Below, in pieces: positions 1 to 9,624 of a DNA stretch of 26,951 nucleotides. The DNA lies in assembly GCA_015501585.1 (NCBI GenBank), contig JADNRY010000780.1, forward strand, positions 1 to 26,951, read 5' to 3'. Every line of letters starts with the position of its first letter. The stretch's first letter is position 1. Both the position numbers and the translations under genes were made by a program. The notes under the pieces are model-generated. The model saw only the letters and a program-made list of their open reading frames with translations. It did not search any database and was not told the origin of the DNA. The DNA is from Rhodocollybia butyracea. Taxonomy: Eukaryota > Basidiomycota > Agaricomycetes > Agaricales > Omphalotaceae.

Positions 1-2262
1 AATCTATTTGAACACTTTCTAACGCTCCTCGTGGAAGTTGGTACCGCCGGTTCAACATCAAGCAAAGATTTCCCAAGATTGGGCTCGTGAGGAGACTGGT
101 TTTCGTGCTTCAAACCGATTGGTACCAAGCAGATAATCTCCACCTTTAATGGATGCCCTGAAATCCGCTGCTCAAGCACTATGGAGCAACAATGCTATGT
201 AAATTTGCAAGAAGGTGAGTGTGGACGGCTGGTCGGGCTGGGAGCATTAGTTTTGCGTGGAAGCCTTCACAACTGACTTATTACCTCTCATAGATGTCGC
301 CGCAGGATCTCCTTGTTCAATTATCTCCCAAATCGACTACAAAGATGACCGAGAAAAGGCTGAACAAGTCCTTGTCATCCTAACGTCCATCTTATGTGTA
401 CCTGTATGTTCATCTCTGCTCAACCCTCGTCGCGACTCAAATTCTCACCATTATTGGAATCAGCATTGCACCTCCATCTTGTTCTTGCGCAAGTTTGAAC
501 TTATCTCTGGGTGGAATGTGCTCAAGACGGTTTGCCGGGTTGTTGGAGCTCCAACGTGAATGAGCTTGCGTTTGATGTGCTTCTTGGTCGGCTGCTGCCT
601 AATGGTGAACGGTGCGCTGCATCTGAAGATTACCCTGTTGTATGTCCACTGATGGTCCCGGTCATCCTCTCTGTAGTTTACGTATCTGTGTCCTAAACCA
701 GATCTCAGGTCGTACGCCTTCTGATGCAACCCAACAGTTTTAGAGTCGCGAACCACTCTTTCACAGACTCCTCACGATTACCTTCATCACGGACCTTTTT
801 AGTCAAAACACAGGAGCATTCACAGTCATTTTCTCATGGCTTTCGAAGCCTGGCCTAGCCAACAATCACTTACCCAACGCCATCAATGCCATCCCCCCCG
901 CTGTTACTTAAAACCAGTCTCCTGGAAGGCTTTAACTGGAAAATACCGGTGACCGCTTATTCCCAGCGTTATTGGTGTTCTCCTTTGCCCAGAAGCTGGA
1001 GGCATCCTATTGTTTTCCAGCGCTTTACTTGATGCCGACTGCAACAATAAGAAAACTGCGCAGAGGAAACCACCCCCGCTGACCCAAAACGCACCACCGA
1101 TGTACCATAAAAACACAACACGCAAAGCGCTAACCAAGAACACACCACAATCCGCTGCGCTTGTTGTACGCAAGGCTGTAAGCGTTCTGTATTGGTAGAG
1201 GACTTGTTATGAAAAGAACCCCAGTAACCGGTGAGTAGCCCACTATTCTTTTTGTAAATATGCTCTTTAACGTTTGGTTTTACAGTGTATTTACCAGCAA
1301 ACCATCCATTTCACCTACTTCGTTGAGCTTGATGCCCACCAGAACGACAAGCTCACCAAGTTGTAAGCCTGCCACAACAAGCACATCACCTCCTCCACGC
1401 CCCCCATTCATTCTTACAACCAGTCTTGGTTCTAACGATAAACTCTGTTGTTGTAGTGGATAAACAACTCCAATACGTGGAAAGTCAGTAATGGCACCTG
1501 TTCACCACTTTCCCCTTGAACCCGGACAACGATAACGCACATACGCACCACTATCCGACAACCCTCCGCCTAGAACATCCACTGCATTCTGCGAGTCTTC
1601 TCATGTCCTCACAGGTCATATTTCCAGCTCATCTGCACGCGTTACTCTCCTCCTAGACGCCATCAGGTCTGCGCTCTGAATTCAGATTCCACTACATGCA
1701 CACCCGATGAACACGCGCGCTAGCTTCCATCCCTTATCTCTGCTTCCTGTCTTCTCGTCGCCGTCGCAATCATTCCATTCCAATTCAGTGCAACTCATTC
1801 CGCAATCCTCATGCCTCCAGGCTTCCGTCCGACTCATCTCCCCCTCCAACTATCGTCCGATGAACTGCAGACACTCGGACTTCCGAGTTCACCTGACCAT
1901 GCTTAAACGGCAGCTCTCAAAGCGGCAGACAGAGCGAGAAAGATGGTCGCGGCAGCTCGCAGCCCATCACCCCCCTTACTCCTCTCGCCTTACCCAAGAT
2001 CGGCGCGGGGTTGGGCCTGGGTAGCCTTGGTTTCGGCTTTTCCTACCTGAAGTTCTCGGACAGCGCTAGCTTTACGTTGACATCTTCGCCAGCAGTCATA
2101 GCTTCGCCAGCCGACGAAGCTACTGGCGAAGCTACAGCAGACCGAACGGCCGTTATATCTTCCAATGGATACTACCATCGGAAGACGTTGTGAACCGGTG
2201 TCGCTACACCCTCTCGCGCCCCCCAATTTGGATATCTTCCATCTGACATTTGCACCGGAATA
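1..2262. other. Gene-poor left flank with decayed frames
   Basis: I see no intact gene here. Open frames are short and interrupted. One plus-strand stretch at 257-420 reads like protein but runs into other frames. Another, starting at the ATG at 1811, stays open to 2050 except for one TAA at 1904-1906; it is Pro/Ser/Ala-rich with a short Ala/Lys/Arg helix-like section. These are best taken as remains of old genes or retroelements. No long terminal repeats, tRNA or known domain could be recognised. Confidence 0.45.
1811..2050 (+). pseudogene. Possible decayed coding frame with one internal stop
   Basis: An ATG at 1811 opens a frame of 79 codons that is continuous except for a TAA at 1904-1906 and ends at TGA 2048-2050. 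The first part is Pro/Leu/Ser-rich (it begins MPPGFRPTHLPLQL); the part after the stop is Ala/Lys/Arg-rich and then Pro/Ser-rich. Fungal retroelement gag-type frames can look like this, but I see no zinc knuckle, protease or reverse transcriptase nearby, so family membership is a guess. It lies about 200 bp left of the foldback element. Confidence 0.2.
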
Positions 2263-2271
2263 GGAAGGCGA
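2263..2271. repeat. Left copy of a 9-bp direct repeat (putative target-site duplication)
   Basis: GGAAGGCGA here is repeated exactly at 5652-5660. The two copies sit directly outside the two ends of the foldback element, in the same orientation, as a target-site duplication would. Nine base pairs is the usual length for Mutator-like DNA transposons. The flanks are short and this could be coincidence, so the assignment is an inference. Confidence 0.5.
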
Positions 2272-2777
2272 GGCGATGTGGAGCCCATAATGTAATGTAA
2301 GATGGATGTGGCCACATCCACATTGCAATTTAAGACAGTTCTGTCCGCACGTGGCAAATGTGCCTGCATTGCAATGTGGTATATGTCACAGCCTGGCCTT
2401 TGAAAAATTACTGAATTAGGGAATTTTTGCTGTGTGTAACATGAAGCTTGCATCTGCATGTCACATCACAACTATTTTAGCCAAATTTAGAAATATAACA
2501 GTTGGCCATATTAAGCTATGGCTAAAGCGGCGCGCGGGTACACATTTGATGGGGTCATGTGACTCGCCGATTGCAGGTTTCGATAGCTTCGTTAAAATAG
2601 GCAATTTACGAGCCTAATTGGGATGTTTCTGTATGGGTAGCTAGCCCAAAAAAGGCTATGGATAGTGTATTAATATTTTAGCACTGTACCTTGATGGATG
2701 GGGCACCGTAATGGGTTGGATTGAATGAAAAGATTTAGATTACCTTCGGTCAAAGCTGTACATCACTGCCTAATTGG

Positions 2778-3185
2778 GAATGCCAGCAAAGCGGCCTAAA
2801 AGCCTGCTTGTACAGCAGATATCCTTGCTAATAGGGATGTACATAGTGTCTTTAGATATATCAGAGGTCCCTGAAGCGAGATTACAGCCAGAGCGGCAGT
2901 CAAAGCTGTTTTATTACCATATTTAGAATGCCAGCAAAGCGGCCTAAAAGCTTGTTTATGCATGGGTATTCTACCTAATAGCAGTCTACACAGTGTTTAT
3001 GGATGCACAGTAGGTACCTAGAGCGAAATTAAAGCTGGTATGTGGTGTAATAGTGGCCCTGCTTCGAGATTTGGGACTGTGGCTGTGCTTTAAAAAATCG
3101 AAGTAAAGGTAGGGATGTTTGATATAATAGTGGTACAGGCATGATTTCTACATAGTATATATATACCTGAAGCGAAATTAGAGCA
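2778..3185 (+). repeat. ~148-bp tandem sub-repeats inside the left arm
   Basis: A segment beginning GAATGCCAGCAAAGCGGCC occurs at 2778 and again at 2926, 148 bp apart. A second landmark, CTGAAGCGA or CTAGAGCGA followed by a run ending in ATTA, occurs at 2871, 3018 and 3167, 147 and 149 bp apart. So the arm holds about three diverged units of about 148 bp. The right arm has the mirror copies. Confidence 0.65.
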
Positions 3186-3424
3186 TTCTGTGGAGAGAAT
3201 AAGCTGTAATTGCCAGCTCTAGGCCGGAGGAGGTCAAAGCTGTATGACCAAATAGGGAAATATATCATTACATACAGGTGGTGTTGAGTCAAAGTTGGGC
3301 TCAGTAATGGCATGGCCTCTCAAGGTCTGAGGTTTGGAATACATATCTGAGTAGTGTAGTATACTAGCTACACCCTCCAGGTGTTATATTTCCCAATATG
3401 TGGGCAGGAGGATGTACATGGAGT

Positions 3425-3809
3425 GATCAATTGTGAGTAACCATCAAAATTCGCATTTTTGAGGAATTAAATACTAATAATGAGTGCCTAAGCGCAGGTA
3501 GCACCTCAAAGCTTGGTAGGTATACTGTACTACATAGTATACACTCGATCCGTGTCCAAGAACCACTAATATGGCACCAGAGGCGATGGTATGTACTGAT
3601 CTTTATAGATTTTGCCTGAAAACTCGATTTTTTGAGGAATTAGCATAGAATATTGGGGCCTTGAGAGTAGCCAAGAGGCTGAAACGTCGTATCTAGACTG
3701 TACTACATAGTACTAGACGTCGCCATATGCAAGAACGATTTATAGAGCACCTGAAGCGATGGTATTCCCTGATCTGTATGGATTCTGCCAAAAAATGCGA
3801 TTTTCAGGA
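3425..3809 (+). repeat. ~172-bp tandem sub-repeats inside the left arm
   Basis: A landmark of the form AAAA-TCG-ATTTTTTGAGGAATTA occurs near 3447, 3618 and 3791 (the last more diverged), spaced 171 and 173 bp. A GGCGATGGTA or AGCGATGGTA block and an ACTACATAGTA block recur in step. The right arm has the mirror copies. The units share the CTGAAGCGA-type block with the 148-bp set, so both may come from one ancestral monomer. Confidence 0.6.
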
Positions 3810-4109
3810 CATAAAACATGAATAGAGTATGCTATGGACCTCAGACTATGCTCAAACTTTGGGAATCATGTATTCGAATCATATATAGGCCCGCCAGATT
3901 AAAAGGTTTCAGTATATACATCTCAATGTCACGATCTGAACTTTGAGCCAAGTAGAGATATCCTAGTGTGCACTTACCACAGTATCGTTCCATGGAGGTA
4001 CCCAGATGTAGATATAACACCTGATAATCGTTGAATTGGATTCGAAGACATGGTTCCCAAGTTTTTGGCTGGATCTGGGACTTGTAGCACACTCTATGCC
4101 TGTTTTATT
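3810..4109. other. Diverged centre of the foldback
   Basis: The central 300 bp still shows traces of dyad symmetry (for example TATTCGAAT at 3871 facing GATTCGAAG at 4039) but identity is far lower than in the arms. There is no clear unpaired spacer of unrelated DNA. Frames reading here on the minus strand (3841-4092 and 3963-4160) have no recognisable content. Confidence 0.6.
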
Positions 4110-5600
4110 TCCTGAAAATCGCATTTTTTGGCAGAATCCATACAGATCAGGGAATACCATCGCTTCAGGTGCTCTATAAATCGTTCTTGCATATGGCGAC
4201 GTCTAGTACTATGTAGTACAGTCTAGATACGACGTTTCAGCCTCTTGGCTACTCTCAAGGCCCCAATATTCTATGCTAATTCCTCAAAAAAATCGAGTTT
4301 TCAGGCAAAATCTATAAAGATCAGTACATACCATCGCCTCTGGTGCCATATTAGTGGTTCTTGGACACGGATCGAGTGTATACTATGTAGTACAGTATAC
4401 CTACCAAGCTTTGAGGTGCTACCTGCGCTTAGGCACTCATTATTAGTATTTAATTCCTCAAAAATGCGAATTTTGATGGTTACTCACAATTGATCACTCC
4501 ATGTACATCCTCCTGCCCACATATTGGGAAATATAACACCTGGAGGGTGTAGCTAGTATACTACACTACTCAGATATGTATTCCAAACCTCAGACCTTGA
4601 GAGGCCATGCCATTACTGAGCCCAACTTTGACTCAACACCACCTGTATGTAATGATATATTTCCCTATTTGGTCATACAGCTTTGACCTCCTCCGGCCTA
4701 GAGCTGGCAATTACAGCTTATTCTCTCCACAGAATGCTCTAATTTCGCTTCAGGTATATATATACTATGTAGAAATCATGCCTGTACCACTATTATATCA
4801 AACATCCCTACCTTTACTTCGATTTTTTAAAGCACAGCCACAGTCCCAAATCTCGAAGCAGGGCCACTATTACACCACATACCAGCTTTAATTTCGCTCT
4901 AGGTACCTACTGTGCATCCATAAACACTGTGTAGACTGCTATTAGGTAGAATACCCATGCATAAACAAGCTTTTAGGCCGCTTTGCTGGCATTCTAAATA
5001 TGGTAATAAAACAGCTTTGACTGCCGCTCTGGCTGTAATCTCGCTTCAGGGACCTCTGATATATCTAAAGACACTATGTACATCCCTATTAGCAAGGATA
5101 TCTGCTGTACAAGCAGGCTTTTAGGCCGCTTTGCTGGCATTCCCAATTAGGCAGTGATGTACAGCTTTGACCGAAGGTAATCTAAATCTTTTCATTCAAT
5201 CCAACCCATTACGGTGCCCCATCCATCAAGGTACAGTGCTAAAATATTAATACACTATCCATAGCCTTTTTTGGGCTAGCTACCCATACAGAAACATCCC
5301 AATTAGGCTCGTAAATTGCCTATTTTAACGAAGCTATCGAAACCTGCAATCGGCGAGTCACATGACCCCATCAAATGTGTACCCGCGCCGCCGCTTTAGC
5401 CATAGCTTAATATGGCCAACTGTTATATTTCTAAATTTGGCTAAAACAGTTGTGATGTGACATGCAGATGCAAGCTTCATGTTACACACAGCAAAAAATT
5501 CCCTAATTCAGTAATTTTTCAAAGGCCAGGCTGTGACATATACCACATTGCAATGCAGGCACATTTGCCGTGGCGGACAGAACTGTCTTAAATTGCAATG
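4110..5600 (-). repeat. Right arm of the foldback, high-identity core
   Basis: This is the reverse complement of 2321-3809. Differences I could see are a run of seven A at 4286-4292 facing six T in the left arm, a small GC-rich difference near 5390, one extra A in the poly-A run near 5493, and changes near 5570-5575. Such closeness means a recent origin or continuing gene conversion between the arms. Confidence 0.9.
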
Positions 5601-5651
5601 CGGGATGTGGCCAGAACCACCTACATTGCAATATGGGAACCACATAGGGTG

Positions 5652-5660
5652 GGAAGGCGA
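5652..5660. repeat. Right copy of the 9-bp direct repeat
   Basis: GGAAGGCGA matches 2263-2271 exactly and abuts the right end of the foldback element. Paired element ends just inside both copies read as ATGTGG followed two bases later by CCCATA in both orientations, which supports placing the element borders here. Confidence 0.5.
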
Positions 5661-5822
5661 TGTAGAATAACCCCAAGGTCATTTAACCAACATGGAGGTA
5701 TCATGATATGTGGCTATACCAAAAAAACCAAAACGAACTCATGTTCGGCGATTTCTCTGTAAGCACTAAAGCTGTACATCTGAATCGAGAAAAGCAATGT
5801 CTATACAGTATAGAATCCAAGC

Positions 5823-6639
5823 CTATACACTCTGAGCCATCGTATTGATCTCTGAAGCCATATCACGAAAAAGTACCGACGAGTACGTTGCACGTAGCGG
5901 TGCTCGGCAAAAGGGGCATTTTTCAATAAGCTGGAGGCAATAAGTACGCACAAGCAAGGCAACAAACTGAACCTTACTCTAATGCAATTTGCGCAGAGGA
6001 AGTGGTCACAGTTCTGAAAACTGGAAAACTGCGATGAACACACGCTCGAAGAACGAAGGGGAAACATACAACACCGGTCTACATTCGACAGTAGTCATTT
6101 TCTGCAAACAAATGGAGCATTCGATAAAATTTTTCAAGTTATCGAGATGCCCGCGTAGCTGGGAGTGCGGTCAGTATAAAAAAAATATGTCAATACGAGT
6201 TACAACCTTTCGAATGCTTTCTCGGGCATCGCGGAGGTTGCCGTCTGATGCTGCGAGTTCTGCCTTGAGTTGGGTAATCTTCTCATTTTGTAGTGACCGT
6301 AGATTTTTCAAGTCCCACTTTTGGTCTTGGACAGTATCTCGGTATCCTTTAATGATCTTGATGAGGTTTAGCTTGCAGCGCTGGATTATCTGATACAAGT
6401 TTAAACTTACCTTCTTTGAGAGTTGTTGGGATTCTTCGAGTTCCTGCACGATTTGTACTTACTTGTGCATAGGCAAAAAATGTCCAGGGAGCGGGAGCTG
6501 CACGAGGCACTACCCCCTCGTCCATAGAAGCAGAATTTGGAGACTGTGGGTGTTCAGGTAACAGTCCTTCGTCCATAGAAATAGTGTTTAGGGGCTGCGT
6601 AGGGCCCCAAGGATTATACTGAAAATCGGGTGAGGACAT
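5823..6639 (-). CDS. RING-finger protein with coiled coil (probable E3 ubiquitin ligase)
   Basis: Rebuilt exons (minus strand): 6639-6463, 6443-6411, 6356-6207, 6158-6066, 6013-5978, 5930-5823, giving about 198 residues. The N-terminus (about 59 aa) is Pro/Ser-rich with two SMDEG repeats. Residues 60-120 form a charged coiled coil. The C-terminal third is a RING: CSIC at the first metal pair, then a single Cys 8 residues further on (VEC), NCDHFLCANC (Cys-x-His-x2-Cys-x2-Cys) and CPFC as the last pair, completed only when introns 6014-6065 and 5931-5977 are removed. RING domains bind two zinc ions and recruit E2 ubiquitin enzymes; substrate and location cannot be told. Splicing at 6357-6462 is uncertain: either a 19-nt gap (6444-6462) and a 54-nt intron, or one 106-nt intron giving about 187 aa. 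The ATG at 6639 is the only good start. Confidence 0.8.
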
Positions 6640-6974
6640 TGAGTTTTAAACAAACGGTTCTGCCAGACTCCTTTTGTTGATTTTTTTGATTCCAAGTCCA
6701 GCTGACCAACACTGCTTAAGTACAATAGTGTGAGAGGAACTAGGAACAAGGATGGCGTCAAACTACTATTTCTGTATTCACACACCACTCGCATTTATTG
6801 TCCTGAGATTTTTGTATGGTTCCAGGATTATCAAATCTTCGGTTTGTCATATTCCTACTCTGGCGAAGTAATAGAGTATACGTATTTATTGTTTATTTAC
6901 TCATGGATAGTTGCCTAGCATCACCACCATCAAATTTTAGATAACGGGGACTGGGCAATCCGTAATAGCACACG
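6640..6974. other. Intergenic: upstream of the RING gene, downstream of the WD40 gene
   Basis: This 335-bp spacer separates two minus-strand genes. It must hold the RING promoter and the WD40 3' end. It is AT-rich, with a T-rich run at 6673-6690. I see no RNA gene or convincing regulatory box. Confidence 0.5.
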
Positions 6975-8532
6975 TCAGGGCAGAACCAATTCTGCTTTCC
7001 TGGGTATGCGAGTACGCTCTGTGGCTAACACCCTTTGGGGAGTCTGTTTCATACTTCTTGTTATAGGCAAATCAGTTACCATGCTACTGGGCTGCGAGCC
7101 CAGCATCTGTGCCCTACAAGCTGGGTAAGTAGAAAAATCAGCTAAGTACAAACGAAGGACGCACCCGTTTTGTATCAGAAATGCCAGGGTTGCTCCAAGC
7201 ATCATTATTTGAATAAAATACTGAAGGTACTTTCTTTGCATCTGCATTCCAATCGTTCTGGAATCGCGTTTCCTCCAGACCAAAATGTCCGTATTTTTGT
7301 CGGTATCATGAGAGGGGGCAGCAAGTATAAAGTGCTGCCCGTCGGTTTGTGCAGTCTTGGAGGGGTCAGAGAAATACATTATCTGATAAAAGAACTGCTC
7401 ACGAGTATTGTTTGGATCCAATTGTGGTTGCCGGTGTGGAGTTCATCAACAACTTCTTCTTTCCTTCTGTCAAATACGTACACAACACCGTGATCGCTTC
7501 CGCAAACGATAAGTTTGAAGCCTTCCGCAAAATTCACCTGACGAGGCCTTGGGCGCGGCTTTTCTTCTTTGACAGGAAAATTCTTGAGTCGCGTGCCGTC
7601 AAAGCGGTATAGGGCAATCCCCTGGCCGGGATCATCGATGCAGAAGACATTTTTGGCGACATCCACAGCAGCATTTCCTCTGAGGAGTTATCAGTGGAGT
7701 TACTATTGACGCAAACGATCTACCAACATCTGGTTTACAAGAACTTTTGTATTTTCTACGTTTCCATCGGTAGTGTTAAGAGTGTACCTGCCGCATTGTT
7801 TGTTAATTTGATTGAGAAAATCTAACTCTGAAAACTCACAAAGTTCCATCGTACAGTGAAAATAAGAGCAATTGTGGCTCCTTTTTATCACCCTTATTCG
7901 AAAAAGCGAGCGACTTGGGTGTCACTCCCTGCAACATCACGGAGAATCTGATTTTAAGATTCATGTCTACATCGAGGCTGAAAAGGTAGATATTTCCCGA
8001 GCGATTTCCTGCACCAAGATGACCGGCAACAGCGTCAAACGCAAGAGTCGTGATCTCACTGGCTCCAGCCAGCGAAAACGTGTAGCTTTCTTCAAAAGCC
8101 TAAATTCGCTGAGTAAATCAACTCATACAAATGCTATATATTCCTTACCGCTGTCCGAGAAGCGCTTTGCTTCAAGCATACCAGCTTTCCAGTTTGAGTT
8201 CCGTAAATTATGGCTTCATCGGGATCGTCTGAGCGCGAAATAAAAAGGATCGCGGTGGTGGCTCCGCGACTCCCAGCACCCTCAGGGCTAGGAATGCGCC
8301 GCTTTGTGACAAGATTCCAGATTTTGACACCATCGGTACCTAAGAATGACCGATTAATCTGTTCGGAGTATGCTAGGAAAATCTTACCTCCGCTAGCTAA
8401 TAGCTGACCATCGTCGGTGGCTGATAGACATAACACAGGTCCGCAATGGCCTGTAAGTTTTCCATCTAACGTGTATGTACGACGAGTCGCCAAAATTTGA
8501 GGTTTTTGGATAAAAGTTGAGAGGAAGCGCAT
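6975..8532 (-). CDS. WD40-repeat protein with C-terminal membrane segment
   Basis: Exons (minus strand): 8532-8388, 8339-8149, 8099-7840, 7787-7728, 7679-7403, 7355-6975, about 437 residues; all junctions keep frame with introns of 47-52 nt. WD-type blades are visible: GHCGPVLCLS..GQLLASGG joined to TDGVKIWNL across the first intron, then EAIIYGTQTGKLVCL, GAGNRSGNIYLFSL, KLIVCGSDHGVVYVFD and ILVWRK. After the propeller comes a hydrophobic stretch, YFIQIMMLGATLAFLIQN, probably a membrane anchor, then a basic tail ending RIPRKAELVLP. WD40 propellers are protein-binding scaffolds; no enzyme activity is implied. The start at 8532 is the first in-frame ATG before blade one. A 39-nt GT-AG stretch in the last exon is in frame either way, so its splicing is undecided. 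A decayed copy of the last exon lies at 12423-12740. Confidence 0.85.
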
Positions 8533-8580
8533 GAGAAGAGGCACCAGGCAATCGGGGAGAAGAGGCACCAGGCGATCGGG
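8533..8580. repeat. 24-bp direct tandem repeat at the WD40 start
   Basis: A 24-bp unit, beginning GAGAAGAGGCACCAGG, is present twice with one difference (8533-8556 and 8557-8580), directly upstream of the WD40 start codon. In the minus-strand frame it would add Pro/Leu-rich codons, so the true start could lie further upstream, but no in-frame ATG was found there. Confidence 0.7.
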
Positions 8581-9624
8581 GATGAAAGTACAGAGAATTA
8601 CTTTTCCGCAGTGCTTTTGAGCGTTTTTTCAGCCTTCCAGGCTCGGAACAATTGCAATTCCTAACAGAACGAGAATTCCCTCCAAATGACAATAATAAAT
8701 GTTTCCTGCGAAATTCAGTCCAGAAATTGGCCACAGTAACTCAGATAGTCCTCTAAAACGGCAATGAAGTTCCAAATTCCTGACGATTCATAAATAACAA
8801 ATAGCGAACGCTACGTGAATGACACAGGTTCCGTACCTGTGTGTCATAAGCCGACCGCGCAGCCTGGATTATAAAACAACAATAAAGAGATGCCACCAGC
8901 TTTCTCGAATGATCCAATGATTCCCAGTTATTTATTAGCTTGAGACTTCTTCCTCCTGTGTCGCTGTGAGGAACCAATCGGTTTCGATGACTTTGATTAT
9001 GTGGGAGGTGCAGCGTAGAAGGAAGATGGTGCACCGAAGCAGGTAAAGGCAGAGTTCGAAGTGACGGCACTAAGTTTATCCAAAAATTTGGGCTATGTGC
9101 TTTGCGCATAGCACCAATAGTGCCCCGAAGCTTGAAAATGGGTAGCACCAACAGCGGGTGGTGGAAATTCGAACGAAAGATAACACGTGCTGTGGGTCAA
9201 TTATCTTCTTCGCCTGGTGTTATCGGTTATCGTCGGAGGCTTATCAATGGTTACAATACGTCTCCTGATACCTATCTCCTGCGAGATTATGTATTGAAGA
9301 AGTTCATTTTCGTTTGCGCAGTATTATGTATTGTTTTTATGGTTTTCACGGGGAAATAGGCATCAAAAACAATAAAAACTGGTGAATAGAGTGTCAGTGG
9401 CGCAGTCGGATACAGGAATCAAGGGATGTAATACATCTACAGTTGGGTGCTGCTTTCAGCGAAGAAAAACTCACATGCATAACCCTCGTCCACGTCGTCA
9501 TCGTAGCCACTCAATGCGACACTATAGGCATCGGGCCCTCCCGAAATTCCTTTGTCACCTTCTTGATTGTAATCTTCCGACGCACGTTTAAATCTTATTT
9601 CCGACAAGTTGAAGTTCGTATTCT
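8581..9624. other. Intergenic, no supported gene
   Basis: This stretch lies between the WD40 start and the stop of the tryptophan-rich gene. It must contain the WD40 promoter. A 132-codon minus frame (8753-9151) and several plus frames are open but show no domain, periodicity or splice support. In the second copy of this region the equivalent sequence is missing. Confidence 0.5.

Larger units (their letters stand above)
2321..3809 (+). repeat. Left arm of the foldback, high-identity core
   Basis: This arm pairs with 4110-5600. Identity is very high from the CATTGCAATT at 2321 to the mismatch at 3810, where it falls sharply. The arm is AT-rich compared with the flanking DNA and is itself partly built of repeated units (see the separate repeat entries). 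No promoter, coding region or RNA gene was recognised in it. Confidence 0.9.
2272..5651. mobile_element. 3.4-kb non-coding foldback element with long inverted arms
   Basis: Reading 2321-3809 forwards gives almost the same sequence as reading 5600-4110 on the other strand; paired positions add up to 7919-7921, so only about two 1-bp indels separate the arms over nearly 1.5 kb, plus a few substitutions (for example near 2531 against 5390). The outer ~50 bp of each end (2272-2320, 5601-5651) and the central ~300 bp (3810-4109) still pair but with many mismatches. A 9-bp direct repeat flanks the whole. The only long frames inside are mirror copies of each other (3029-3313 minus and 4607-4891 plus, 94 codons) with no recognisable domain, and no transposase is seen. 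This fits a non-autonomous DNA transposon with very long terminal inverted repeats, most like TIR-type Mutator-like or foldback elements. A local inverted duplication is the main alternative. Confidence 0.8.

Noticed and set aside
3029..4891. Two identical 94-codon ORFs (3029-3313 minus, 4607-4891 plus)
   Set aside because: They are mirror images created by the inverted arms. The translation shows no domain, and both lie in repeat units, so they are not evidence for a gene.
2272..5651. CRISPR array or bacterial repeat region
   Set aside because: The repeats are long, inverted and without regular spacers, and the window is clearly eukaryotic.
8753..9151. 132-codon minus-strand ORF upstream of the WD40 gene
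   Set aside because: No domain, no matching exon and no equivalent in the second copy of the region; it cannot be told from chance.
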